From Alistipes sp. (GTDB taxonomy: Bacteria; Bacteroidota; Bacteroidia; Bacteroidales; Rikenellaceae): a DNA stretch of 60,704 nucleotides. This document shows positions 42,862 to 51,661 of the stretch, in pieces. Numbering within the stretch: position 1 is the stretch's first letter; each line of letters opens with the position of its first letter. The notes beneath the pieces are model-generated. The model saw nothing but the letters and a program-made list of their open reading frames with translations, was not told the origin of the DNA and searched no databases. The stretch lies in assembly GCA_017559615.1 (NCBI GenBank), contig JAFYRB010000015.1, forward strand, positions 1-60,704, written 5' to 3'. The position numbers and the translations under genes were made by a program.

Positions 42862-45798
42862 ATGAGACCTACAATTTACATCGGTTTGGGTGGTACAGGT
42901 ATCCGTGCTATCTCACACGCAAAGAAGCTATACGAGGATGTTTACGGCAAGGGCAATATTCCAAACTCTATCGCATTCTTGGCGATGGATTTCAACCTAA
43001 AGGATATTGATAGCCCAAGTTTGGCAACCCCTATGGGTGATGATGCCGTACTTATCAACTATAGTGGTAGTCCTCGTGAGCACTATGCAAGCCGTGCAGC
43101 AAGGGGTGCATATCGTTGGATGTTTGATGGCAACACCAGCTCGTTGCAGAATAAGATCTCTGACGGTGCAGGTCAGGTTCGTACCACTGGTCGTTTCTAT
43201 ACCGAGTACATTATGACCTCTATTGAGCCAGCTTTGGCTCGTTGCTGGCAGCAGGTTTCAAACCTTACATATGTAAATAATAATGGAGAGGCAGTTCCTT
43301 GCGAGGAGATTGATATTCACATTGTTATGTCTCTTGCTGGTGGTACAGGTGCAGGTTCGTTCATCAATATTGCTGAGATGGTTCATCGTAACTATGGCTC
43401 ACGCGCTCATATCATTGGTTATGGTGTTCTTCACGGCATCTTCCGTACTATTGACACAACCGGAACACAGACTCGTCGCGTAAGAGAGAATGCTTATTCT
43501 TCAATTCTCGACCTCGACTATTTGATGTCAGCAGATATTCATAACCCAATACAGTTGGATATCAATGGTGGTGTTCGCACTTTGACAGGTCCTATCTTCC
43601 ACGAGTTCTTCGTAATCGACAACGTTACAGCAGTGGGAAACATCGTTCCTAACGTTAACTCACTCTGTGAGGCTATTGGTTCTTGCCTCTTCGCAAGTAG
43701 CGGTGATATGGGTTCTACTATCCAGGGTGGTCAGAGCAACAACCGTTGGACACAGGGTAACTACGGTATCCTTCACAAGAAGGGCTGGGTTCAGGCACTT
43801 GGTGGTTGCCAGGTGGTATATAAGGGTGAGCTTTTGGCAAATATCTATGGCTATAGAGCTGCTATTGAGCTTATTCGCAAGATGCGCTTGGAGACTGCAG
43901 ATGTTAGAGAAAGCGTTATCGGCTGGATGGAGGAGTCAAAGGTTCGTGAGGATGAGGGTCGTGACTACCTAATCGACACTATCTACTCTCCAGAGACTCT
44001 TGGCAAGATTAAGGATCCACGTGTAGATATCAACGACTCTATTTTCAATACTCACACCGAGATAGAGAAGTATACCAATACTCTCGTTGAATTCCCTGAT
44101 ACAAAGGCTCTTGATATTCTTGAGTCAGAGAAGAAAGAGTTGCTTCGTGAGAAGTTGACCGATATCTTGGCTTCAGAGAATGGTGTAGGTGCTGCAAAGC
44201 AGTTCCTTGCTACATTGAAGTCTTACTTGCTTATCTGTAAGCGAGAGATGGAGGCCGAGGCAGCAGAACTTGAGCAGCAGAAGTCTAACAAGGAGCAGGG
44301 TGTAAAGCGTGCTTTGAAGGAGTACGAGGAGTATTGTAACCGTAGCTTCCTTCGCCGTACCGACAGAGGTAAGGAGGAGCATTTGGGCGAGGTAACTGTA
44401 GCTGCGAAGTCTACCCTTAAGACTGCTATTGAGATTAAGCGTCGTGAGGCTGCACGTGATATCTTCATTGCTTTGTTGAGTGAGGTAGATCGTTATGCAT
44501 TGCAGATTAGCGCTATGGACCAGTTGTTGGACAATTTGAGTAGAGAGTATACTGATTGCCTTGCTGATGCAGAGCACGAGAAGGGTTCAACAGTATTCGA
44601 GTACGATTTGTCATATAACGAGCGTATAAATATGCCTTTCAATGCCGATGAGGTGGGTCTTGCAGGCTTTATGTCAACCCTCACAACATCGTTGTTGGAT
44701 ATGGATATCCAGAAGGATTTGAAGGCTGCTATTGACAAGTATGTAGCATCATTGCCAGAGGCTGTTGCATATCGCACAAAGCGTTTGATCGATGTTATCA
44801 ATGGTCTTGATGACAAGGAGTATGCTATCCTTAAGAGCAATATCGAGGCAAAGTCAAGCTCGTTGCTCCGTATCAACAACCGTGGTCAGGAGAATAACGA
44901 TGGTAAGCCAACAGACTTGCTCGTACGTGAGTACTTGATTTCTCTCTTCTGTGATCAGGGTGAGCAGTGTCGTCTTGAGACCGACCAGGCATTTATCCGT
45001 AGTGCAACAGGTGCTGCTGGTTGTCAGTTTATGCCTAACCCTTGCGAGGCACTTCGTCAGAAGATGTTTATCTTCCGCGCAGAGTATGCTGTTATCCCTT
45101 ACTGTATCGATGCATTCAACGATATGGTTGTCGATGCTTACGATACTCAGGTTAAGGCATCTATGGCTGCAGGTGCTACAGCCTTCAACCCACACTTTGA
45201 CAAGGCGATGTTCGAGGAGATGCGTAAGAAGAACTTCAAGTTGGAGCCAGAGCTTCCAAACGAGGCTATGTTCTACTGGGTATGTGGTCAGATCTTCGGT
45301 TTCACCGATGTTACCGAGACTTGCTACATTATGGAGAAGGAGAGCGATGGTACTCCTATCAAGATCAAGTCGAAGGAGGATGTTGTTCACAAGAAGTATA
45401 TCAGCTGTCGTAAGGGTAAGTACTACTTCTGGCAGGAGAAGAGCAACGAGAATGGTAAGGATAAGAAGTGGTATCCTATCGGTGGCGTCTCTACAGGCGA
45501 CCGTGGTAAGGCATTTGACAACTTCAAGGCTATCACTCTTGCAGAGTTTAAGTCAGATCTCCACGCCTTTATCACTCAGTTGAAGCAGACAATGGGTAGC
45601 GCGCAGATTAAGGCTATTATCAGCGAGTTGCGCGATATGGGTAAGGAGGATTATATCGACCTCGTACTCTGTACCGATAAGTCAAGCTCTACATACTACA
45701 GTCAGAATAAGAAGGAGCTCACACAGATTGATGACGAGTGGGCATACATCTGCGATGAGACAAGTGGTCTTGAGAGCGCTATTGATAACCTCAAATAA
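42862..45798 (+). CDS. Large tubulin/FtsZ-superfamily protein (Tubulin_2 type)
   Basis: 978 residues, no signal or membrane segment. The N-terminus IYIGLGGTGIRAISHAKK has the nucleotide-fold glycine loop of the superfamily (Gly8-Gly13). The tubulin signature GGTGAGS is at residues 160-166, in the context HIVMSLAGGTGAGSFINIAE. LAMDFN near residue 42 resembles the strand-end acidic motif. I cannot place the catalytic T7-loop Asp. Beyond about 300 residues, the rest is specific: a helical coiled-coil region (about 440-600, with EMEAEAAELEQQ) and an alpha/beta C-terminal part. Such large forms belong to a bacterial FtsZ-like family proposed to remodel membranes with vWA partners (Makarova and Koonin, 2010, from memory). 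Third in the operon; 9 bp from the next gene. Confidence 0.85.
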   Translation: MRPTIYIGLGGTGIRAISHAKKLYEDVYGKGNIPNSIAFLAMDFNLKDIDSPSLATPMGDDAVLINYSGSPREHYASRAARGAYRWMFDGNTSSLQNKISDGAGQVRTTGRFYTEYIMTSIEPALARCWQQVSNLTYVNNNGEAVPCEEIDIHIVMSLAGGTGAGSFINIAEMVHRNYGSRAHIIGYGVLHGIFRTIDTTGTQTRRVRENAYSSILDLDYLMSADIHNPIQLDINGGVRTLTGPIFHEFFVIDNVTAVGNIVPNVNSLCEAIGSCLFASSGDMGSTIQGGQSNNRWTQGNYGILHKKGWVQALGGCQVVYKGELLANIYGYRAAIELIRKMRLETADVRESVIGWMEESKVREDEGRDYLIDTIYSPETLGKIKDPRVDINDSIFNTHTEIEKYTNTLVEFPDTKALDILESEKKELLREKLTDILASENGVGAAKQFLATLKSYLLICKREMEAEAAELEQQKSNKEQGVKRALKEYEEYCNRSFLRRTDRGKEEHLGEVTVAAKSTLKTAIEIKRREAARDIFIALLSEVDRYALQISAMDQLLDNLSREYTDCLADAEHEKGSTVFEYDLSYNERINMPFNADEVGLAGFMSTLTTSLLDMDIQKDLKAAIDKYVASLPEAVAYRTKRLIDVINGLDDKEYAILKSNIEAKSSSLLRINNRGQENNDGKPTDLLVREYLISLFCDQGEQCRLETDQAFIRSATGAAGCQFMPNPCEALRQKMFIFRAEYAVIPYCIDAFNDMVVDAYDTQVKASMAAGATAFNPHFDKAMFEEMRKKNFKLEPELPNEAMFYWVCGQIFGFTDVTETCYIMEKESDGTPIKIKSKEDVVHKKYISCRKGKYYFWQEKSNENGKDKKWYPIGGVSTGDRGKAFDNFKAITLAEFKSDLHAFITQLKQTMGSAQIKAIISELRDMGKEDYIDLVLCTDKSSSTYYSQNKKELTQIDDEWAYICDETSGLESAIDNLK

Positions 45799-45807
45799 TA
45801 ATCTCTT

Positions 45808-48800
45808 ATGTCAATCTTTGCTCATATATTTATAGGCAAGGAGTATAAGGATTTGGCATCAAACATTGGCCGTGCTACGCTAAAATATGGCGGAAGCACG
45901 GCTATTGCCAACATCAACTATTTGGTTGCCGACATTAAGGGTGAGCAGCTACAACTAAGCCGCCTCACCATTAAGGATACATCTCCGAAACCGGAGTTGG
46001 TTGGCCAGGATAGTTATACAGAACTTGCGTGGAACGATTACTCTGCGACATCTCTACAGGATTTTGGTAAGAGATGGCGTGAGGTATACAACGAACTCAT
46101 CACTGCAGTGACAGGTGTGGGATGTCTTAATGTGATGTTCCATCTGCCACTCTATAAAGCCTCAAGTATGGATGACCTACAGAAGGTTTATAAGGGTGTA
46201 ATGAGTTCGAGCTTACCTATGCAGCTTGACTGTGTAGGCTATTGTGATGACTTTGCGGATGTCCTTGAACCAGGCCTGAAGCATATGGATAAAGTCGCAG
46301 ATCAGGTGGGTAAATTCATCGCCTTCCGTAAGGCGGAGAATCTCTCCGTGACACAGCATCTTATCGTATTGCAGAACACTAATCGTTTGGGTATTACACT
46401 TGGCCTCGATAGAGAGTCGTTGGTAAATGTTATTACTCATTTTGCCATTAGCTGTAGTAATTATTACGATGAGTTGTTCCCAAATGTCGTTGTTTATCAG
46501 GATGTTGTAGCGTTTGGTATTTCAACTATTCAGGTTGATAAATATCTGATGTTGGACTACCTCCTCAGTCGCACGTTGCTCAATGCAATGGATATTGCTT
46601 CTGTCAACAATAATGATGTGAGTGCAAGCTATGCTGGTGAGGTTACCGATGACATTCTAAAGAGTAAACTCCATTTGCTTACTGAGTTCTTTGCCAAGGA
46701 GGGAGAGATTCCATTCTCGGAGGTGCAGAAGCAATTTGGTGAGGCTGCAGACGATATTTACAATGGTTTTAAGGAGAGTTTGGATCGTACGAAGAGTATC
46801 CCAGAGAAGACTGCCATCTTGGCAACTTTGCTCTCGAAAACGGATTGTGAGTTGTTTACAAACTCAATATATAACCAAGATGGTATACGCATCTATGATC
46901 TCTTCTCGGAAGGCATTGACTTCTTTATTGAAAATGATTATGGTGACTACCTGAGGGTATCTGGTCAGAGGCCAAGTAACCCTATTCCAGAGCTGAAGAG
47001 GTTAGACTCTTTGGTGGTAGATATGGAGGCGCAGCGCAGAGACCTTGAGGAGCAACTTATTACTCTTGGGCAGCAGATAGATAAGAGTCACTCTGTTGAT
47101 GAGTGTTATCTTGAGGACGGTGTGTTCCATTTCAAGGGACAAAATTTCCGTCTTATGCCCGATTTGGAGCAGGAGCCTCTCGAGGATACATTTGTGCCAA
47201 ATGAGGGATTGAGTATTCCTGAGAGTCTTGATCTACGTGTAGGTTTCCGCCCAATTCAGAATCAGGGAGCGCAGGGCTCTTGCTTGGCGCACGCGATGGT
47301 TGCTATTTTTGAGTACGCTATGAAGTTGAGCAACTGCAAGGAGCTTGATTTGAGCGAGGCATTCCTATACTACAATGCTCGAGAGGAGGATTCTACGGGC
47401 GATGTATCGACGAATACCGATACGGGTTCGCGTGTTAAGCCTGCAGTCTTGTCTCTTATGAAGTACGGCCTTGCACAGGAGGAGTTCTGTCGTTACAACG
47501 ATGAGGATTTCACAACGAAGCCATCCGCAGCTGCGTATGAAGATGCTGCTAATCGTAAGCTAATCAAGGCTATGAACGTCGATAAGAGTACTGCGGCTAT
47601 CAAGGCAGCCTTGGCAGAGGGATATCCTGTGGTAATCTCGTTGGCTTTGTGCAAGAGCTTTGGATCTGCTTATAAGGATGGTTATGTGCAGATGCCTTCA
47701 CAGGAGGAGATTAAGGAGCGTTTTACACCTAGTGAGGAGCCTCAGGAGAGGCACTCGTCACACGCAATGGTCATTGTGGGCTATAGCGATAAGTTGGGCC
47801 GTTTCATTGTTCGTAACTCTTGGGGTGATGAGTGGGGCGATCAGGGCTATTGCTATATCCCTTACGAGTATATCGATCATCAGGATCTATGTCAAAGTGC
47901 CACAATCTTCACTGAAATTGCGTCGCTCTCTACGCTAAAGATGGAGAATATCCCAACACTTTCGGTGGATGATCAGGATTTGAATGTTCGCTACTATATC
48001 ACACAGGCTGCGCTTGCAAAGATTGAGAGTGACTTGGCGACCTCGCGTAAGCGTCGTAACGAGTTGTTCTTCATCTGCTCGAACCTTATAGCACAGTTCT
48101 CGTCTCAGCCTATCACACGCGATAGCTACTTGCGTGCTGCGGATGACGCTTTGGCAAAGAGAATTGAGGAGAAAAAGAAGCGTTGTCGTGAGATTGAGGA
48201 TGAGTTGACGGAGTTGGCAAAGGAACAGCGTAGGTACAACATAAAGATGATATTGTTGACCGTAGGTGTGATTATTGCTACTTTCTTGGTACTCTGGGCT
48301 GCGAACAAGGTGGCGGGATTAATAAACGAGGAGTATCATATTAGCTATTTTAAGTCGTTATGGGTCCTTGTGCCATACTTCATCTATCTGTTCTTTGCTG
48401 CGGGTAAGCAGTGGAGAGACTATCGTGAGAAGAAGCACGAACTTGAGAATGAACTCGAACGTCTGGAGTCAAAGATAAAGTCCGAGGAGAAGATTAAGCG
48501 AGAGCTTAAGTACAAGACCTTTGCGACCTACCATTTGATGCAGGAGATGAATAGAGTGCGAAACCTCTTGGAAAATAGATACCTCAACCATCTTCACCTT
48601 CTTAACAACCTTCGAGCTTGGTATAAGGAGATTGATCTAATGTCAATGTCAAATATGTCGAAGGATGGTATTCCTATTATCTCGTTGTTGGAGAAGCCGC
48701 TTTTGGATAAGTTCTTTGATCGAGAGTTGAAGGATAATAACAAGTTCGAGATCGACTTCTGTTCTGCTATCCAGTCTGATGAGTTGATCAAGAAGGAGGA

Positions 48801-49167
48801 GTTGGAGGCATTGCGTCGCAGTTTGGTTGATACAGCGACTATTAATCTGTATCAGTATCCAAAGATTGCGAACTTCAATATGTCGGAGCATATTGTTAAC
48901 AATACCTATGGTTGGTTGGCGCCAGTGGATAGAACTTTGGGAAATAAGTGTGCAAGTCAGGCGGACTTGTTTATCCACTTCAGCTCATCTGCAAGCCCTA
49001 ATATCCAGGTGCTTTGTAAGCTTATAGCCCCTGATGTTGCGACCTATGCCAATGGTCTTGTGTCGAAGTTCCAGCCAACACCTGGTCTTCTCAATTCGGA
49101 TGATAAGTCAAGGGTTACTTATATTACTATTGCTCCATTGCAAATTGCTGATTGTGAGATTTTGTAG
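45808..49167 (+). CDS. Membrane protein with an internal papain-like (C1) protease domain
   Basis: 1119 residues. Residues 1-~430 are an unrecognised alpha/beta domain with no signal peptide. Residues ~460-710 are a complete C1 cysteine protease: oxyanion Gln486 and nucleophile Cys492 in NQGAQGSCLAHAM, His652 in SSHAMVIVGYSD, and Asn670 in RNSWGDEWGDQGYCYIP. All catalytic residues are present and there is no propeptide-like segment next to a signal. A coiled coil (about 740-800), a transmembrane hairpin (about 812-835 and 848-867), a second coiled coil (about 870-930), and a C-terminal domain follow. Both ends should be cytosolic. C1 proteases inside a polytopic cytosolic protein are rare in bacteria. 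It may process a cassette partner or host proteins (inference). Terminates the operon. Confidence 0.85.
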   Translation: MSIFAHIFIGKEYKDLASNIGRATLKYGGSTAIANINYLVADIKGEQLQLSRLTIKDTSPKPELVGQDSYTELAWNDYSATSLQDFGKRWREVYNELITAVTGVGCLNVMFHLPLYKASSMDDLQKVYKGVMSSSLPMQLDCVGYCDDFADVLEPGLKHMDKVADQVGKFIAFRKAENLSVTQHLIVLQNTNRLGITLGLDRESLVNVITHFAISCSNYYDELFPNVVVYQDVVAFGISTIQVDKYLMLDYLLSRTLLNAMDIASVNNNDVSASYAGEVTDDILKSKLHLLTEFFAKEGEIPFSEVQKQFGEAADDIYNGFKESLDRTKSIPEKTAILATLLSKTDCELFTNSIYNQDGIRIYDLFSEGIDFFIENDYGDYLRVSGQRPSNPIPELKRLDSLVVDMEAQRRDLEEQLITLGQQIDKSHSVDECYLEDGVFHFKGQNFRLMPDLEQEPLEDTFVPNEGLSIPESLDLRVGFRPIQNQGAQGSCLAHAMVAIFEYAMKLSNCKELDLSEAFLYYNAREEDSTGDVSTNTDTGSRVKPAVLSLMKYGLAQEEFCRYNDEDFTTKPSAAAYEDAANRKLIKAMNVDKSTAAIKAALAEGYPVVISLALCKSFGSAYKDGYVQMPSQEEIKERFTPSEEPQERHSSHAMVIVGYSDKLGRFIVRNSWGDEWGDQGYCYIPYEYIDHQDLCQSATIFTEIASLSTLKMENIPTLSVDDQDLNVRYYITQAALAKIESDLATSRKRRNELFFICSNLIAQFSSQPITRDSYLRAADDALAKRIEEKKKRCREIEDELTELAKEQRRYNIKMILLTVGVIIATFLVLWAANKVAGLINEEYHISYFKSLWVLVPYFIYLFFAAGKQWRDYREKKHELENELERLESKIKSEEKIKRELKYKTFATYHLMQEMNRVRNLLENRYLNHLHLLNNLRAWYKEIDLMSMSNMSKDGIPIISLLEKPLLDKFFDRELKDNNKFEIDFCSAIQSDELIKKEELEALRRSLVDTATINLYQYPKIANFNMSEHIVNNTYGWLAPVDRTLGNKCASQADLFIHFSSSASPNIQVLCKLIAPDVATYANGLVSKFQPTPGLLNSDDKSRVTYITIAPLQIADCEIL

Positions 49168-49192
49168 TGGTAGTGATGTTGTCTATCAGAAG

Positions 49193-49226
49193 ATAGCTCG
49201 GATATTTCCGGGCTATTTTCTTTTTT
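49193..49226 (+). terminator. Terminator of the tubulin-like cassette
   Basis: ATAGCTCGG (49193-49201) pairs with CCGGGCTAT (49208-49216) with one T-G wobble, followed by TTTTCTTTTTT. It lies 26 bp past the stop and defines the operon end. Confidence 0.8.
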
Positions 49227-49272
49227 AATAGGTCCAACCTTCTGTAGTGCTGGCCAAAAACATAGTAAAATA

Positions 49273-49304
49273 TTTCGCCCTTTGGAATTTTTTTCGTAAC
49301 TTTG
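49273..49304 (+). promoter_or_regulatory. Promoter of the ior/aminotransferase operon
   Basis: TAACTTTG at 49297-49304 preceded by TTTC (49273-49276) at 20 bases, a weak -33 box. The ~98-base leader carries a CGCAC-gt-GTGCG hairpin near its start. Confidence 0.55.
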
Positions 49305-49408
49305 ACAAGATAACTGCGCACGTGTGCGTTTGTGTAACTAAACAAAACATCACGTGAGCTAAAAACCGTATAACCGAAAACAAATTTCAAACCTAAAACA
49401 ATAACAAT

Positions 49409-51028
49409 ATGAGAAAACTACTTCTCGGTGACGAGGCTATTGCACAGGCCGCTATCGACTCAGGTCTTTCGGGCGTATATGCCTATCCAGGTACTCCGTC
49501 TACCGAAATTACAGAATTTATTCAGCTCCGCGAGGAGAAGCGTGGCGATGCCCAGAACCCTATCTTCTGCCGCTGGGCTACTAACGAGAAGACCGCTATG
49601 GAGGGCGCTCTCGGTATGTCGTATATGGGCAAGCGTGCATTGGTATGTATGAAGCACGTAGGTATGAACGTTGCTGCCGACCCATTTGTAAACTCTGCGA
49701 TGACAGGCGTAAATGGTGGTTTGGTAGTTGTTGCTGCCGACGACCCTTCGATGCACTCATCACAGAACGAGCAGGACTCACGTTTCTATGGTAAGTTTGC
49801 GTTGATGCCTATCTTCGAGCCATCATCACAGCAGGAGGCTTACGAGATGACACGTGCTGCATTCGAGCTTTCGGAGGCTTTCAAGCTCCCAGTTCTTATG
49901 CGCGTAACTACACGTATGGCTCACTCACGTGCCGTTGTGGAGATTACCGACGAGCCACGTAAGCAGAACGATATTAACCGTCCAGAGGATGTGCGTCGCT
50001 GGATTTTGTTGCCAGCATTCGCAAAGAAGCGTTACGTAGAGCTTCTCTCACAGCAGGATGACCTTCAGAAGGCTGCCGTAGAGTCGAAGTACAACTGGTA
50101 CAAGAAGGGTGAGAACCCAGAGCGTGGTGTAATCACAACAGGTATCGCTTATAACTACTATATGGAGAACTGCGCCGACTGCAACTCTCGCAGCGTTCTC
50201 AAGATTTCGCAGTATCCACTCCCTGTGGCTCTTATCGAGAAGATGGTCGAGGATGGTGCCAAGGAGATTCTCGTTATGGAGGAGGGCCAGCCTGTGGTAG
50301 AGGAGATGGTTCGCGCTATCGTTCCTTCAACCGTAGCTGTTAAGGGCCGTCTTACTGGCGACCTTCCACGTGTTGGCGAGCTTAACCCAGACTCTGTACG
50401 TAAGTCATTGGGTATGGCAGCTTTGGAGAACCTCGAGGCTGACGATATCGTTGTAGCACGTCCACCAGCATTGTGCCAGGGCTGTGGCCACCGCGATATG
50501 TATAAGGCGTTGAACGAGGTTGCTGCGGAGTATGAGAACCCACGTATCTTCGGTGATATCGGTTGCTACACATTGGGTGCGTTGCCTCCATTCCAGGCGT
50601 TGCACGCTTGTGTGGAGATGGGTGCTTCAATCACTATGGCTAAGGGTGCTTCGGATGCAGGTCAGTTCCCATCGTTTGCCGTTATCGGTGACTCTACATT
50701 CACCCACTCTGGTATGACAGGTCTCTTGGACTGCGTGAACTCGAATGCCAACGTTGTTGTAGTTATCTCGGATAACCTCACAACAGGTATGACCGGTGGT
50801 CAGAACTCTGCGGGTACAGGCAAGCTTGAGGATATCTGCCGCGGCTTGGGCGTTCATCCAGACCACGTACGTGTTGTTGTGCCACTTCCAAAGAATATGG
50901 AGGAGATTAAGACTATCTTGCGCGAGGAGATTGAGTACAAGGGCGTATCCGTAGTTATCCCACGTCGTGAGTGTATCCAGACTGCGAAGCGTCACGCAAA
51001 GGCTCGCGCAGCAGCAAAGCAGGAGTAA
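49409..51028 (+). CDS. iorA: Indolepyruvate ferredoxin oxidoreductase alpha subunit, without ferredoxin domain
   Basis: 539 residues. It decarboxylates aryl-pyruvates to aryl-acetyl-CoA, reducing ferredoxin. The pyrimidine-binding half has PGTPSTEIT and EGALGMSYMGKRAL; the TPP half has LCQGCGHRDMY, GDIGCYTLG (about 384) and IGDSTFTHSGMTG. The classical archaeal/IorA C-terminal 2[4Fe-4S] ferredoxin domain is absent: the protein ends with PRRECIQTAKRHAKARAAAKQE-like basic residues (read as IPRRECIQTAKRHAK). The separate ferredoxin at 27870 may replace it (inference). iorB lies 44 bp downstream. Confidence 0.93.
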   Translation: MRKLLLGDEAIAQAAIDSGLSGVYAYPGTPSTEITEFIQLREEKRGDAQNPIFCRWATNEKTAMEGALGMSYMGKRALVCMKHVGMNVAADPFVNSAMTGVNGGLVVVAADDPSMHSSQNEQDSRFYGKFALMPIFEPSSQQEAYEMTRAAFELSEAFKLPVLMRVTTRMAHSRAVVEITDEPRKQNDINRPEDVRRWILLPAFAKKRYVELLSQQDDLQKAAVESKYNWYKKGENPERGVITTGIAYNYYMENCADCNSRSVLKISQYPLPVALIEKMVEDGAKEILVMEEGQPVVEEMVRAIVPSTVAVKGRLTGDLPRVGELNPDSVRKSLGMAALENLEADDIVVARPPALCQGCGHRDMYKALNEVAAEYENPRIFGDIGCYTLGALPPFQALHACVEMGASITMAKGASDAGQFPSFAVIGDSTFTHSGMTGLLDCVNSNANVVVVISDNLTTGMTGGQNSAGTGKLEDICRGLGVHPDHVRVVVPLPKNMEEIKTILREEIEYKGVSVVIPRRECIQTAKRHAKARAAAKQE

Positions 51029-51072
51029 TTCAGTCCGCTAACAATAGATAAACTGTTAAAAACGAAACTATT

Positions 51073-51654
51073 ATGAAGAAAGATATTATTTTGGCAGGCG
51101 TCGGCGGACAGGGTATTCTGTCGATTGCAACGGTTATTGGCGAGGCAGCCTTGGCCGAGGGTTGGAACATCAAGCAGGCTGAGGTTCACGGTATGAGCCA
51201 GCGTGGTGGTGATGTTCAGAGTAACTTGCGTCTCTCGACCGAGCCTATCGCTTCGGACCTTATCGCAAAGGGTGGTGCCGATATCATCATCTCGTTGGAG
51301 CCTATGGAGGCATTGCGCTATTTGCAGTATTTGAAGAAGGATGGTTGGGTTGTTACCTCTAACGTACCTTTCGTGAATATCCCTAACTACCCTGCGGAGG
51401 AGGAGCTTAACGCCCACCTTGCAGCGTTGCCACACTGCGTATCGCTCAACGTAGAGCAGCTTGCCAAGGATGCAGGCGCTCCACAGCAGGCCGCAAATAT
51501 GGTGTTGTTGGGTGCTGCTATCCCTATGCTCGACATCGAGTTCGAGAAGATCGAGGCAGGTATCCGTCGTATCTTTGCTCGTAAGGGTGAGGAGGTAATC
51601 GAGAAGAACCTTGCAGCGGTGCGTGCAGGTTATGAAAACTCAATCAAAAAATAG
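51073..51654 (+). CDS. iorB: Indolepyruvate ferredoxin oxidoreductase beta subunit
   Basis: 193 residues of the gamma/POR_N-type 2-oxoacid oxidoreductase subunit. ILAGVGGQGILS is the opening nucleotide-like loop and EVHGMSQRGGDVQSN the CoA-binding-type motif. It completes the IorAB enzyme. The aminotransferase starts 7 bp after its stop, supporting co-transcription. Confidence 0.94.
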   Translation: MKKDIILAGVGGQGILSIATVIGEAALAEGWNIKQAEVHGMSQRGGDVQSNLRLSTEPIASDLIAKGGADIIISLEPMEALRYLQYLKKDGWVVTSNVPFVNIPNYPAEEELNAHLAALPHCVSLNVEQLAKDAGAPQQAANMVLLGAAIPMLDIEFEKIEAGIRRIFARKGEEVIEKNLAAVRAGYENSIKK

Positions 51655-51661
51655 TAGAACA

